Source: Flavobacteriales bacterium UBA7878 (lineage in GTDB: Bacteria; Bacteroidota; Bacteroidia; Flavobacteriales; Schleiferiaceae). From it: a stretch of 24,879 bases of DNA. Positions 16,346 to 24,280 of this stretch are shown here, piece by piece (the first letter of the stretch is position 1; each line of letters opens with the position of its first letter). Location: positions 1 through 24,879 of the forward strand of contig DLRW01000009.1 of assembly GCA_002501205.1 (NCBI GenBank). Direction: 5' to 3'. A program made the translations under genes and the position numbers. A model generated the notes under the pieces. It was given only the letters and a program-made list of their open reading frames with translations, was not told where the DNA came from and ran no database searches.

Positions 16346-17670
16346 GATTTTGCTTCAGGCCAATATTTGTCGATTAAATTCTGGCGTATGCCTAATTCAT
16401 AATCTTTAAAAAAGCGACTCATCAAGCGCCAGCCTCGATCCAGCATTTCTTCGGTACCGATATTCAGTTGTACATCCAGTAATTCGCGGGTATAGGCTTC
16501 AGCAAAGCGTAAACTCCGCTCATCGTATTCATTGAGGTCGAAGCCATTTTCTTTTTTGCTACGCGCTTCTGAGGCATCGGCATACAGCCTTACCAGGGCA
16601 TTCATTACTTGGGGATGGTCTTCCCGGGTTTTAATGCCTATTACATTCTGTTTCAAGCGAGATAAACTCCGGAAGGGGTCAATAATGGTTAGGCCAGTTT
16701 CGGGATCTTTCTTTAAATAGAGCTGTCCTTCAGTGATATAGCCGGTATTATCCGGGATGGCATGCGTAATATCTCCATCATTTAAGGTGGTAACGGCTAT
16801 AATCGTAATGGAGCCTCCATTTTGGAACTGTACCGCCTTTTCATAAATCCGGGCTAAATCCGAGTAGAGAGAGCCGGGCATAGCATCTTTACTGGGAATC
16901 TGATCCATTTTATTGGATACAATCGCCAAAGCATCCGCATAAAGGGTCATATCGGTTAAGAGTACCAATACTTTCTCTTGCTTTTCGAAGGCAAAATATT
17001 CAGCAGCACTGCATACCAAATCCGGAATCAGTAAGCGTTCCAGGGGTGGGTCTTCGGATGTATTGATGAAGCTCACAATTTTATCGCCCGCGCCACTGCT
17101 ATTAAAGCGCTGTTGGAACATCAGGAAGTCATCATGTGAGATTCCCATACCTCCCAAAACAATACGATCGGAATCAGCCCGCATGGCAACTTCGGCCAGA
17201 ATGCGATTATAAGGTTGATCTGGATCGGCAAAGAAGGGAATCTTTTGACCAGTTACCAGAGTATTATTGAGGTCAATGCCCGCAATCCCAGTGGCCAATA
17301 ATTCGGAGGGCAATTGCCGGCGTACCGGATTTACGGTGGCTCCTTTTACGTCGCGTTCTTCACCTTGCACTTTATCCTTTCCATCAAGTGGCACTCCAAA
17401 TGCATTAAAGTAACGACCAGCTAATAAGGGACTTAAGTGGATGTTAGGGGCGCTTCCAGAAAACACCACCTGGGCATTGGTACCCAATCCTTCGGTGCCA
17501 GAGAATACCTGCAAGCTCACTTCTTTTCCATCCACTTTAATTACCTGAGCGGTACGTCCGTCTACCCAAGCGAGCTCATCGTACTGCACGCCATCAGCAT
17601 CCAGGGTAATAGTAGCCTTGGTTAAAGCCTTAATTCGACTGTATATGGGTTGAAAAGCCTTGGCAATCAT
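16342..17670 (-). CDS. ntpB: V-type ATPase subunit B (non-catalytic head subunit)
   Basis: The 442-residue product resembles subunit A and F-type alpha/beta in fold but lacks a Walker A loop. The corresponding region reads PFFADPDQPYNRI (145-156), as expected for the non-catalytic B subunit. ATGIAGIDLNNTLVTGQKIP precedes it and SYLYSDLARIYEKA-like helix and TITIIAVTTLNDGDITHAIPDNTGYI blocks follow. IDPFRSLSRL and TREDHPQVMNAL are the conserved C-terminal motifs; the Arg in SLSRL is the likely arginine finger. It forms the A3B3 hexamer. The gene overlaps A upstream and D downstream by ATGA, which indicates coupled translation of head and stalk subunits. Confidence 0.95.
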   Translation of the reverse strand: MIAKAFQPIYSRIKALTKATITLDADGVQYDELAWVDGRTAQVIKVDGKEVSLQVFSGTEGLGTNAQVVFSGSAPNIHLSPLLAGRYFNAFGVPLDGKDKVQGEERDVKGATVNPVRRQLPSELLATGIAGIDLNNTLVTGQKIPFFADPDQPYNRILAEVAMRADSDRIVLGGMGISHDDFLMFQQRFNSSGAGDKIVSFINTSEDPPLERLLIPDLVCSAAEYFAFEKQEKVLVLLTDMTLYADALAIVSNKMDQIPSKDAMPGSLYSDLARIYEKAVQFQNGGSITIIAVTTLNDGDITHAIPDNTGYITEGQLYLKKDPETGLTIIDPFRSLSRLKQNVIGIKTREDHPQVMNALVRLYADASEARSKKENGFDLNEYDERSLRFAEAYTRELLDVQLNIGTEEMLDRGWRLMSRFFKDYELGIRQNLIDKYWPEAKS

Positions 17671-19424
17671 GCTTCTATGCTTTGAAGGTTAAAAAGGGCT
17701 TCGAGCTCTGAATTGAATTTTTGAAAGTCATCCGACTCGAAGTCGCTGTAATTCATCTGTTTAAAGAGGTTGATCACCTTCTTGTAAAAGGCACTTACCG
17801 CGCTGAAATCCTCAAATTCCTGAGGCTTGTCGCAAATCTCCAGTACCCGATTTAACATAAAGGACTGGCGTTCCAGGCTCGAATTCATATCCGTATCATC
17901 AAAAGAATCCTGCTGGATAAAAGCGAAATCAATCAATTCACTTTTCCAGAAATCGCGGTGGTAATCCAGGGGCACGGAATCATCCCCTAAGATGGAGATC
18001 TGATCCCGAGCTTCAATCCCTTTCGATAAAAGGTTTTTAGCACGATTTACCTTTTCGATCCAAGCGCTTTCAATATGCTCTGCGGCAAAGGCCTGAAATT
18101 CTTCATAATCCAGATATCGACTGTAGGATTGCAAGGGATCAATGGCCGGATAGCGTTTAGCATCGGCACGCTTTTGAGAAAGGGCATAAAAGCAACGCGC
18201 AACCTTGGAGGTAGATTCCGTTACCGGTTCTTTAAAGTTACCACCAGCGGGGGATACCGTACCTAAGAAGGTTACAGAGCCTTTGGTTCCATTACGCATT
18301 TCCACCTTTCCGGCCCGGCCGTAGAAATTGGCAATTACTGCCGGTAATTCTACCGGGAAGGCATCGGTACCGGGTAATTCTTCCATTCGGTTACTCATCT
18401 CCCTTAAGGCCTGTGCCCAGCGAGAGGTACTATCCGCTAATAGCAACACCTTGTGGCCCATACTGCGGTAGTACTCGGCCATGGTCATGCCTACATAAAC
18501 TGAGGCTTCCCGTGCCGCAACTGGCATATTGGAGGTATTACAAACAATGGTGGTTTTGTCTTTCAGTTTGCGGCCGGTGGCCAAATCTTCTAATTCAGGA
18601 AAACTGTGGAAGATTTCTACAACCTCATTGGCGCGCTCCCCACAGGCTACCAGAATTACCACTTCGGCGCGGTTGTTCTTGGCAATAGCCTGCTGCAAAA
18701 CTGTTTTACCGGTACCAAAAGCCCCAGGGATATAGGCAGTACCGCCTTCGGCAATAGGATTGAGGCTGTCGATTACCCTTAATCCAGTGCGAAATATTTC
18801 AGCGGGCCTTTCCTTGCGTAGGTAATTTTTAATGGGCCATTTTACCGGCCATTTCTGCACCATGCTCAAATCCTGACTTTCGCCATTTTCATTCTTAACC
18901 TTGGCAACTATATGTTTAAGAGGATATTTTCCGGCTGGAGCGATTTCAGTTATTTCCCATTTACCCTCAAATTTGAAAGGCAGCATAATGGTGTGCTTCA
19001 AAGCATTTTCGGGCACCTCGCCAAAGGCATCGCCGGCTTCTAAAATGGCGCCTGGTTTCACTAATGGGGTGAATTCATATTCCTCATCCAGATCCAAGGC
19101 CGGGGTGCGTTGTCCGGCTTGTATAAAGCTACCAGGCATGGCTTCCAGATCATTTTGCAGTCCATCGAAATTCTTGCTCAGCAGACCAGGTCCTAAGCTC
19201 ACCTCTAGCAATTCGCCGCTAAAATGTACCTGATCTCCCGCCTTCAGGCCACTGCCAGCCTCAAAGAGCTGCGCAAAGGCAATATTGCCATTGATCTTAA
19301 TTACCTCGGCCATTAGTTCTTCGCCCGCTTTTAAAACGTAGCAAATCTCATTTTGCCGAATCGGGCCATCCACTTCCACTTGCAGGAGATTGCTCAGAAT
19401 GGCGGTGATTTTTCCCTTAGTCAT
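17667..19424 (-). CDS. ntpA: V-type ATPase catalytic subunit A
   Basis: I choose the ATG at 19424 (MTKGKITAILSNLLQVEV...) rather than 19451, because this is the normal beginning of the beta-barrel domain and the added nine residues are unlike the family. The 585-residue product has the P-loop GAFGTGKT at 234-241, CGERANEVVE at 261-270 with the catalytic glutamate, LLLADSTSRWAQALRE around 327-342, and an A-subunit insertion (about 110-190) before the nucleotide domain. It hydrolyses (or makes) ATP at the A/B interface. It overlaps the DUF2764 gene by 8 bases and B by 4 bases. All key catalytic residues I can check are intact. Confidence 0.95.
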   Translation of the reverse strand: MTKGKITAILSNLLQVEVDGPIRQNEICYVLKAGEELMAEVIKINGNIAFAQLFEAGSGLKAGDQVHFSGELLEVSLGPGLLSKNFDGLQNDLEAMPGSFIQAGQRTPALDLDEEYEFTPLVKPGAILEAGDAFGEVPENALKHTIMLPFKFEGKWEITEIAPAGKYPLKHIVAKVKNENGESQDLSMVQKWPVKWPIKNYLRKERPAEIFRTGLRVIDSLNPIAEGGTAYIPGAFGTGKTVLQQAIAKNNRAEVVILVACGERANEVVEIFHSFPELEDLATGRKLKDKTTIVCNTSNMPVAAREASVYVGMTMAEYYRSMGHKVLLLADSTSRWAQALREMSNRMEELPGTDAFPVELPAVIANFYGRAGKVEMRNGTKGSVTFLGTVSPAGGNFKEPVTESTSKVARCFYALSQKRADAKRYPAIDPLQSYSRYLDYEEFQAFAAEHIESAWIEKVNRAKNLLSKGIEARDQISILGDDSVPLDYHRDFWKSELIDFAFIQQDSFDDTDMNSSLERQSFMLNRVLEICDKPQEFEDFSAVSAFYKKVINLFKQMNYSDFESDDFQKFNSELEALFNLQSIEA

Positions 19425-20244
19425 GCTGCGATATATTTTGCAGAGCCTCATCTACTAATGCTTGTAAACGAGCCTCTTTGCGATTTTCACTCAATTGTTC
19501 TCTGCGGTATAATAGGAAGAGCTTAGCACAGTAATTCAATAAGGCCGTCAGGTCGAAGTAGTGGGCCGTGCTTAATTCATCGGCTTTAGCCCATAATACC
19601 TGATGTACCGCCAGGCTAATGCTTTTAGGTTCTTTACTGTCCAAAGCTTTGAGAAGCTTATCCAACCAGGGTTTTTCCAGTTGCAGACTTGGACTTAATT
19701 GAACCGGCTTTTTATGTAAACCCTGACTAATCTCTCGATTTAGCCATTGCACTTCGGGATCGAGAAAGGAATAACGACTTTGGTGATAGGTTGCCATAAA
19801 GGCGCGCATCTCTTTCTCAAATAGAAAATAATCGCGAATAAAGCTTGGGGGCAGGGCATCAATTGCATCAAAAAAGAGTTTATGTACTTCGGTTTCAATG
19901 CGGTTGGCCGACCAATGCCCCATACTTTCCTGATTTTCCCGATACCATTCTTGTAAAAAGGTGGGCAGTACTTCTGGCTCCAGTCGAAGGTTTTTCAATT
20001 TCTCCTGATCCAAAGAATACGGTTTACGCAAGGGGCGATGGAGGAGATGCCCATATTCGAATTGCCAGAATTCAATCAGATTATAAAGGTCATTGCGACG
20101 GAAAAACCAAGCCAGGCTTTCGCGGTCTTCATCTTGAATTTGCCTTAGAATCAATTCGATAGCCTCTCCCAGGGCTTCTTCTGAAGGTCGTTTTTCCAGA
20201 TCCAGGTCTGGCATTGAGCTGAGGATGTAATAGTACTCAGTCAT
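19417..20244 (-). CDS. DUF2764-type protein between V-ATPase E and A, possible subunit C equivalent
   Basis: The 275-residue, mostly helical, soluble protein starts MTEYYYILSSMPDLDLEKRPS, the usual opening of DUF2764 proteins found between atpE and atpA in Bacteroidetes, with counterparts in Chlamydiae and spirochaetes. No membrane segment or signal peptide is present. The stretch FFRRNDLYNLIEF (47-59) recalls the short D-x-x-N-L helix motif of AC39/subunit C, the cap that links the ring to the rotor shaft, and the length is in range for that subunit. Since no other C gene is in the operon, a C-like role is a reasonable inference, not a demonstration. It overlaps E upstream and A downstream by 8 bases each. 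Confidence 0.8.
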   Translation of the reverse strand: MTEYYYILSSMPDLDLEKRPSEEALGEAIELILRQIQDEDRESLAWFFRRNDLYNLIEFWQFEYGHLLHRPLRKPYSLDQEKLKNLRLEPEVLPTFLQEWYRENQESMGHWSANRIETEVHKLFFDAIDALPPSFIRDYFLFEKEMRAFMATYHQSRYSFLDPEVQWLNREISQGLHKKPVQLSPSLQLEKPWLDKLLKALDSKEPKSISLAVHQVLWAKADELSTAHYFDLTALLNYCAKLFLLYRREQLSENRKEARLQALVDEALQNISQHD

Positions 20245-20833
20245 TTTGCAGGATTAAGTCCCGGAGTTCTTGATTAAAGTATTCATCTAAGAGCGCTTTA
20301 AAGGCTTCGGAATCAATTCTGAATTCCAGGCCGGCCTCACTGCTTTGTAGACTGAGCCTGGCATTTTCTCGTACCTCAAAGTGCCAGTCCGGTAATTTCT
20401 TCTTCAACTGAGCTAGGCTTTCAGCTTGCCAACCCTTAGGCCATTGTAATTGATAGGATTTGGAATCGAATTGCTCAATGAGCTTAAGAAGTAGTTTTTG
20501 AATGAAATCCTGATCCTCAAAAGCTTTATCGGTAGGGCCTTCCAGTACTTCTGCCTTTAAAAAGCTTTCTAAATTCCTTTGCAGCTTTTCTCTAAGATGC
20601 AAGGATTCTTGTTTGAGTTCTTGCAATCGGCGTTCCTTGTAAAGGTCGGCCTGACGTTCAGCCTCTTTTTGGTATTGTTCGGCTTTTGCTTTGGCATCGC
20701 TCAATAAGGCATCGCGTTCCTTGGCGGCTTCCGCCTGAAGTGACTCAATTTCGGATTGGGCATCAGTAATCAGTTTTTGGTATAAATCCTGACTGAGTTT
20801 CTCGAGATTATCGAAGGCAGTGCTGTTCATCAT
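20237..20833 (-). CDS. ntpE: V-type ATPase subunit E (peripheral stalk)
   Basis: The 198-residue product has a long N-terminal helix (about 5-100) rich in Ala, Glu, Lys and Gln with heptad character, such as IESLQAEAAKERDALLSDAK and AEQYQKEAERQADLYKER, followed by a mixed globular C-terminal domain (120-195). This is the plan of subunit E, which with subunit G forms the peripheral stator stalk in known V-ATPases. No G/H subunit gene is nearby. Start MMNST overlaps the preceding Usp stop by ATGA; the second Met (20830) is an alternative start. Sequence in this family diverges quickly, so operon position is important evidence. Confidence 0.87.
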   Translation of the reverse strand: MMNSTAFDNLEKLSQDLYQKLITDAQSEIESLQAEAAKERDALLSDAKAKAEQYQKEAERQADLYKERRLQELKQESLHLREKLQRNLESFLKAEVLEGPTDKAFEDQDFIQKLLLKLIEQFDSKSYQLQWPKGWQAESLAQLKKKLPDWHFEVRENARLSLQSSEAGLEFRIDSEAFKALLDEYFNQELRDLILQND

Positions 20834-21621
20834 TTCAGAATTAAAAGTGGTACCGGGCTATCTAATATCATTTTACGGGACAGGCTTTCATGGAAAAGGG
20901 ATTCCAAAAAATGATAGTCTCGCGGCATAATGGCAATTAAAGAAGCCTGCTGAGCTTTGGCGTATTTGATTAGCCCTTCACCCACTTCATTTTCAAAATG
21001 ATAACTGAAACGGTGTGGGAAGTCCTGCAAGCGGTATTTCAATTGCTTACGATGCATTTTTTCTTTGCGACTGAGCTGTTCTTCCTTCCGGTTTACGGTA
21101 AGGACATCGATTTCCGTTTTCATATGATCCGCCAACTGTAGCAGTGGACTGAGGCGATGATCGCAAGTCAGCTCTTCATAATCTACAGCTAGTACTATGC
21201 GATTAACCTCTGTAAGAGCAGCGCCTTTGGGTAAAACGATTATGGGCACAATGGCATCTCTAACCACCGCCTCTGTTTTACTGCCCCAAAGTCGATCCAA
21301 ACCCTTGGCACCCTTAGTGGCCATAATAACCAGGTCGCATTCTACCTTATCGGATTCCTGTAAGATCAGTTCTTTGGATATGGCGAAGTCCCAGCGGCAT
21401 TCGTATTGTATTTCCTTTAATCCGGGGCAAGCCGCCACAAAATGATCAAAGGCTTCTTGGGTCGCCACCTTGTCGGCTGCTAAGGATTTACGCTTACGCT
21501 GTGCAGCATGCAATAGAACCAAGCGATTGTTTCCTTGCTTTAAAAAGGGAATCAATGCATTTAAGGTGTTAATACTGAGTTCGGAAAAATCAGTGGGATA
21601 AATGATTTGCAGGTTTTTCAC
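20830..21621 (-). CDS. Tandem universal stress protein (UspA family) with GTG start, first gene of the V-ATPase operon
   Basis: The 263-residue protein starts with GTG at 21619-21621; the reading frame meets a stop a short way upstream with no ATG in between, and the sequence after GTG (KNLQIIYPTDFSELS) is the normal first strand of a Usp domain, so the start is well supported. Domain one (about 1-133) has VIMATKGAKGLDRLWGSKTE, a nucleotide-loop motif with a somewhat short spacing between its glycines, and ends VPIIVLPKG. Domain two (about 140-263) ends RKMILDSPVPLLILK but has PRDYHF where the glycine loop should be, so it is probably unable to bind ATP. The stop overlaps the E start by ATGA, which ties its translation to the pump. 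Confidence 0.88.
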   Translation of the reverse strand: MKNLQIIYPTDFSELSINTLNALIPFLKQGNNRLVLLHAAQRKRKSLAADKVATQEAFDHFVAACPGLKEIQYECRWDFAISKELILQESDKVECDLVIMATKGAKGLDRLWGSKTEAVVRDAIVPIIVLPKGAALTEVNRIVLAVDYEELTCDHRLSPLLQLADHMKTEIDVLTVNRKEEQLSRKEKMHRKQLKYRLQDFPHRFSYHFENEVGEGLIKYAKAQQASLIAIMPRDYHFLESLFHESLSRKMILDSPVPLLILK

Positions 21622-21674
21622 GGTGTAGGGCTTAAATTCTATACGATATTACAAGAGAATGGCCGGGAATGGTA

Positions 21675-21686
21675 TGACAAATGTCA
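21675..21686. promoter_or_regulatory. Dyad TGACA-AA-TGTCA in the divergent promoter region
   Basis: A 12-base inverted repeat with 5-base arms sits about midway between the divergent starts of the V-ATPase operon (GTG at 21621) and the FAD oxidoreductase gene (21741). It could bind a dimeric regulator. The arms are short, so chance occurrence is quite possible, and I cannot name a regulator. Confidence 0.25.
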
Positions 21687-21740
21687 GCTAGAGACAATTC
21701 TTACATAAGCTTAACTTCGTGGCAATCGAATGGTTGAAAA

Positions 21741-22862
21741 ATGCAGAAAACCTGGTCCTTTTGGGAACGTCAATATTATCCGCAACACTGGGACTTTATT
21801 GTAGTTGGTGGGGGCTTTTGTGGTGTATCACTGGCTTATCATTTTCAAAAGCAGAATCCCCGAGCCAGGGTTTTGATTCTTGAACGGGATATTTTGGCAG
21901 AGGGGGCCAGTTCTAAAAATGCGGGCTTTGCTTGCTATGGCACGGTAGGTGAGTACCAGTCCGATCTAAAGCTCATGGGTGCAGAAGCAGCCCTGAACTT
22001 AATAGAGCAGCGAATTAAAGGACTGGAGTTTTTAAAATTGCTGGTGGGAGAGGCTCAAATGTCCTGGCAACAATTAGGCGGCCGAGAGCTATACTTTCCA
22101 GACCAAAAGGAGGAATGGGAGGTAGCACAAGCTCATTTGGGAGATTTAAATAAAACTTTCAATAAACTCATTCAAGGCTCTTTATTTCAGTTAGATAAAG
22201 AAAATATAGTGCAAGGTTTATTGGGCTCTATTTACAGTCCTCTGGAAGCACAATTGGATCCTGTAAAAGCATTAGTGCAATTGCGGAAATTGGCCTTAGA
22301 ATCAGGTGTGCGAATCTTAAATTCGGTTGAAGTTAAGGGGCTGTATTCTCATTCTGGAGACTGGCGATTGGAAAGCAATCAGGGCATTTGGCAGGCGGCA
22401 CAAGTGGTTTTTGCCACCAATTCCTTTGGAGTTCCGGCTTATGATTTGGATTTGATACCGGCCCGCAATCAGGTCCTGGTGACCCAGCCCTTTGTCCATG
22501 GTTTAAAACCCGGGAATTACCACGCCCGTGAAGGCTATATCTATTTTAGAACGATTGGAAATCGCTTGTTAATAGGCGGCGCCAGGCATTTAGCTTTGGA
22601 AGCTGAGACTACTTCCCAAATGGGTTTGACCAGTACTATTCAAGACTATTTACGACAATTCCTTACGAAAGACCTGGCAATGGGAGATCAATGGAAAATT
22701 GAAAGCCAATGGTCGGGAATCATTGCTACGGGAAGTTCCAAAGAACCACTAATGCAGGCATTAGAGCCTGGCTTGTGGTATTGTGGTCGTTTTGGGGGTA
22801 TGGGCGTAGCTCTGAGTACCCAATTTGCCGCTGATGCCCTTAAAAGCTTAGAGGGAAATTAA
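21741..22862 (+). CDS. FAD-dependent oxidoreductase of the DAO (D-amino acid/glycine oxidase-like) family
   Basis: The 373-residue product has the N-terminal dinucleotide-binding fold FIVVGGGFCGVSLAYHF with G-x-G-x-x-G at 23-28, Glu48 at the end of the second strand for the FAD ribose, and GASSKNAGFACYG at 55-67, the typical block of DadA/PuuB-like DAO enzymes. The C-terminal part has YIYFRTIGNRLLIGGARH and the FAD-contacting YCGRFGGMGVALS. It most likely oxidises a secondary amine or amino acid; the substrate is unknown. The SFWER opening before the Rossmann fold is common in Bacteroidetes members. It starts 120 bases from the divergent V-ATPase operon, and its last 15 bases overlap the convergent response regulator gene. 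Confidence 0.87.
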   Translation: MQKTWSFWERQYYPQHWDFIVVGGGFCGVSLAYHFQKQNPRARVLILERDILAEGASSKNAGFACYGTVGEYQSDLKLMGAEAALNLIEQRIKGLEFLKLLVGEAQMSWQQLGGRELYFPDQKEEWEVAQAHLGDLNKTFNKLIQGSLFQLDKENIVQGLLGSIYSPLEAQLDPVKALVQLRKLALESGVRILNSVEVKGLYSHSGDWRLESNQGIWQAAQVVFATNSFGVPAYDLDLIPARNQVLVTQPFVHGLKPGNYHAREGYIYFRTIGNRLLIGGARHLALEAETTSQMGLTSTIQDYLRQFLTKDLAMGDQWKIESQWSGIIATGSSKEPLMQALEPGLWYCGRFGGMGVALSTQFAADALKSLEGN

Positions 22863-23501
22863 ATTATTCTTTACCGCAAACATGGCCAGGCCAACCCGGG
22901 AGCGTACGTCGAGCTTTTCAAATAGCTTGGCGCGATAGCCATCAATAGTTTTCTCGCTTAAGCACATCTGGTCAGCAATTTCCTTGTAGGTGAGTTCAGA
23001 ACAGGCCAATTCCAAAAAGCGCATTTCCTGATCACTAAGCTTGGCGCCTTGATCTTTATCCGGAAAACGAATGGCATGCACCAGTTTACCGGTAAGATTA
23101 TCGGTGTAATGGAAGCCGTTTTGATATACCGAACGAATGGCAGCTTGTAATTCTTCAGGCTCAACATCCTTATTTAAATAGCCATTTACACCGGCCTTAA
23201 GCATGCGAATCAAGGAATTTTCATCATCCTTAATGGTCAGCATCAAAATTCCTAAACCCGGATAATCTTTTTTCAGTGCTTTTGTGGTTTCATGGCCATC
23301 CATAATGGGCATATCAAAATCCAGGACCACTAAATCGGGTAGGGGATTGGCGGCTAGTTGAGCGAGAAACTCCTTACCATTCGCCGCTTCCATAACCACT
23401 TTAAACTTCGAATCAACCTGATGAATCAAGGTTACCAGGCCCTTGCGAAAAAGGCTATGGTCGTCTACTACGGCGATTTTGATGGTGCTGTTACTGCTCA
23501 T
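22848..23501 (-). CDS. NarL/FixJ-family response regulator
   Basis: The 217-residue protein has an N-terminal receiver domain with the acidic pair Asp13-Asp14 (VVDDH), phosphoacceptor Asp61 (VVLDFDMPIMDG), Thr89 and Lys111, all intact. Residues about 152-217 form a LuxR-type helix-turn-helix: LSDQEMRFLELACSELTYKE, then IADQMCLSEKTIDGYRAKLF. It should be phosphorylated by the histidine kinase encoded immediately upstream, whose stop overlaps this start by ATGA. The last residues (NLISL) are encoded in bases shared with the 3' end of the convergent oxidoreductase gene. Target genes cannot be told from the sequence. Confidence 0.94.
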   Translation of the reverse strand: MSSNSTIKIAVVDDHSLFRKGLVTLIHQVDSKFKVVMEAANGKEFLAQLAANPLPDLVVLDFDMPIMDGHETTKALKKDYPGLGILMLTIKDDENSLIRMLKAGVNGYLNKDVEPEELQAAIRSVYQNGFHYTDNLTGKLVHAIRFPDKDQGAKLSDQEMRFLELACSELTYKEIADQMCLSEKTIDGYRAKLFEKLDVRSRVGLAMFAVKNNLISL

Positions 23502-24280
23502 ATTTGTTTCTTTAGTTGGATGCTTACACGGGTGCCTTGATTGGCCGCGCTTTGAAAATCGTAGCTGGCGCCAATCATTTCACAGCGCTCTTTAAGGTTT
23601 ATCAAACCGTTACCGCTTAATCCGCGTTCCGGATCCTTCAGTTTTTCGGCTGGAATTCCCACACCATTATCCTTGGCCACCAGGCGAATCTGTGGACCTT
23701 CACCTTCCAACATGAGGGTAAAGGTATCTGCCTGAGCGTGTTTAAGGGTATTATTTAGTAGTTCCTGGAACATGCGATAGAGGAAGATGGCTGAGTTAGG
23801 GGGGAGATTTTGATTTTCGTAACGATTATCAAAGATAATTTTTAGGGCGCCCGAACGACGTACTCGATCCAAATCCGATTCAATCATTTTCACCAATCCT
23901 TGCTTGGCCAGGGTTTCATTGGAAAGGGAAGAGGAGAGGGCGCGGATATCACCAATCAGGTTTTTCAGTAGGTCTTTGGATTCGTCGATATGTTGTTGAT
24001 CCTTCTCCTCCAGATTTTTAGAAAGGAGGTTCAGGTTGATCTTAATTAAGGAAGCGATCTGTCCCAAATTATCGTGCAGGTCGCGGGAAATGTTTTTCAG
24101 GGTTTGCTCCCGAATCTCCACTTCAGTTTGCAAGAGCGCTTGGTGCATGGCTTGCCTCTCTAACTGGAATTCGAGTTGGGAACGCCGATATAAGATAACT
24201 ACGATTATGATAAATGCTATCAAAGAAATAGCCAGGGCTGTTCCTAAAATGATGAATATCTCAACGCTGTCAATCGTCAT
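23498..24280 (-). CDS. Membrane histidine kinase of the NarX/LytS (HisKA_3) type
   Basis: The 260-residue kinase has one N-terminal membrane helix (about 6-31) with almost nothing outside it, a coiled-coil region (35-62), a HisKA_3 phosphoacceptor motif ISRDLHDNLGQ with His69, and a HATPase domain with N-box FQELLNNTLKHA (171-182), G1 DNGVGI (204-209) and G2 GNGLINLKER (223-232). It phosphorylates the response regulator encoded next. With no extracellular sensor domain of its own, input may come from the membrane helix or from the multi-pass protein encoded upstream, whose gene overlaps this start by 11 bases. Confidence 0.93.
   Translation of the reverse strand: MTIDSVEIFIILGTALAISLIAFIIIVVILYRRSQLEFQLERQAMHQALLQTEVEIREQTLKNISRDLHDNLGQIASLIKINLNLLSKNLEEKDQQHIDESKDLLKNLIGDIRALSSSLSNETLAKQGLVKMIESDLDRVRRSGALKIIFDNRYENQNLPPNSAIFLYRMFQELLNNTLKHAQADTFTLMLEGEGPQIRLVAKDNGVGIPAEKLKDPERGLSGNGLINLKERCEMIGASYDFQSAANQGTRVSIQLKKQI

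Noticed and set aside
18413..19233. Plus-strand frames of 68-110 residues antisense to the V-ATPase A gene
   Set aside because: They oppose the highly conserved catalytic domain, are rich in Pro/Ser/Arg/Cys as shadow frames often are, and show no recognisable domain.
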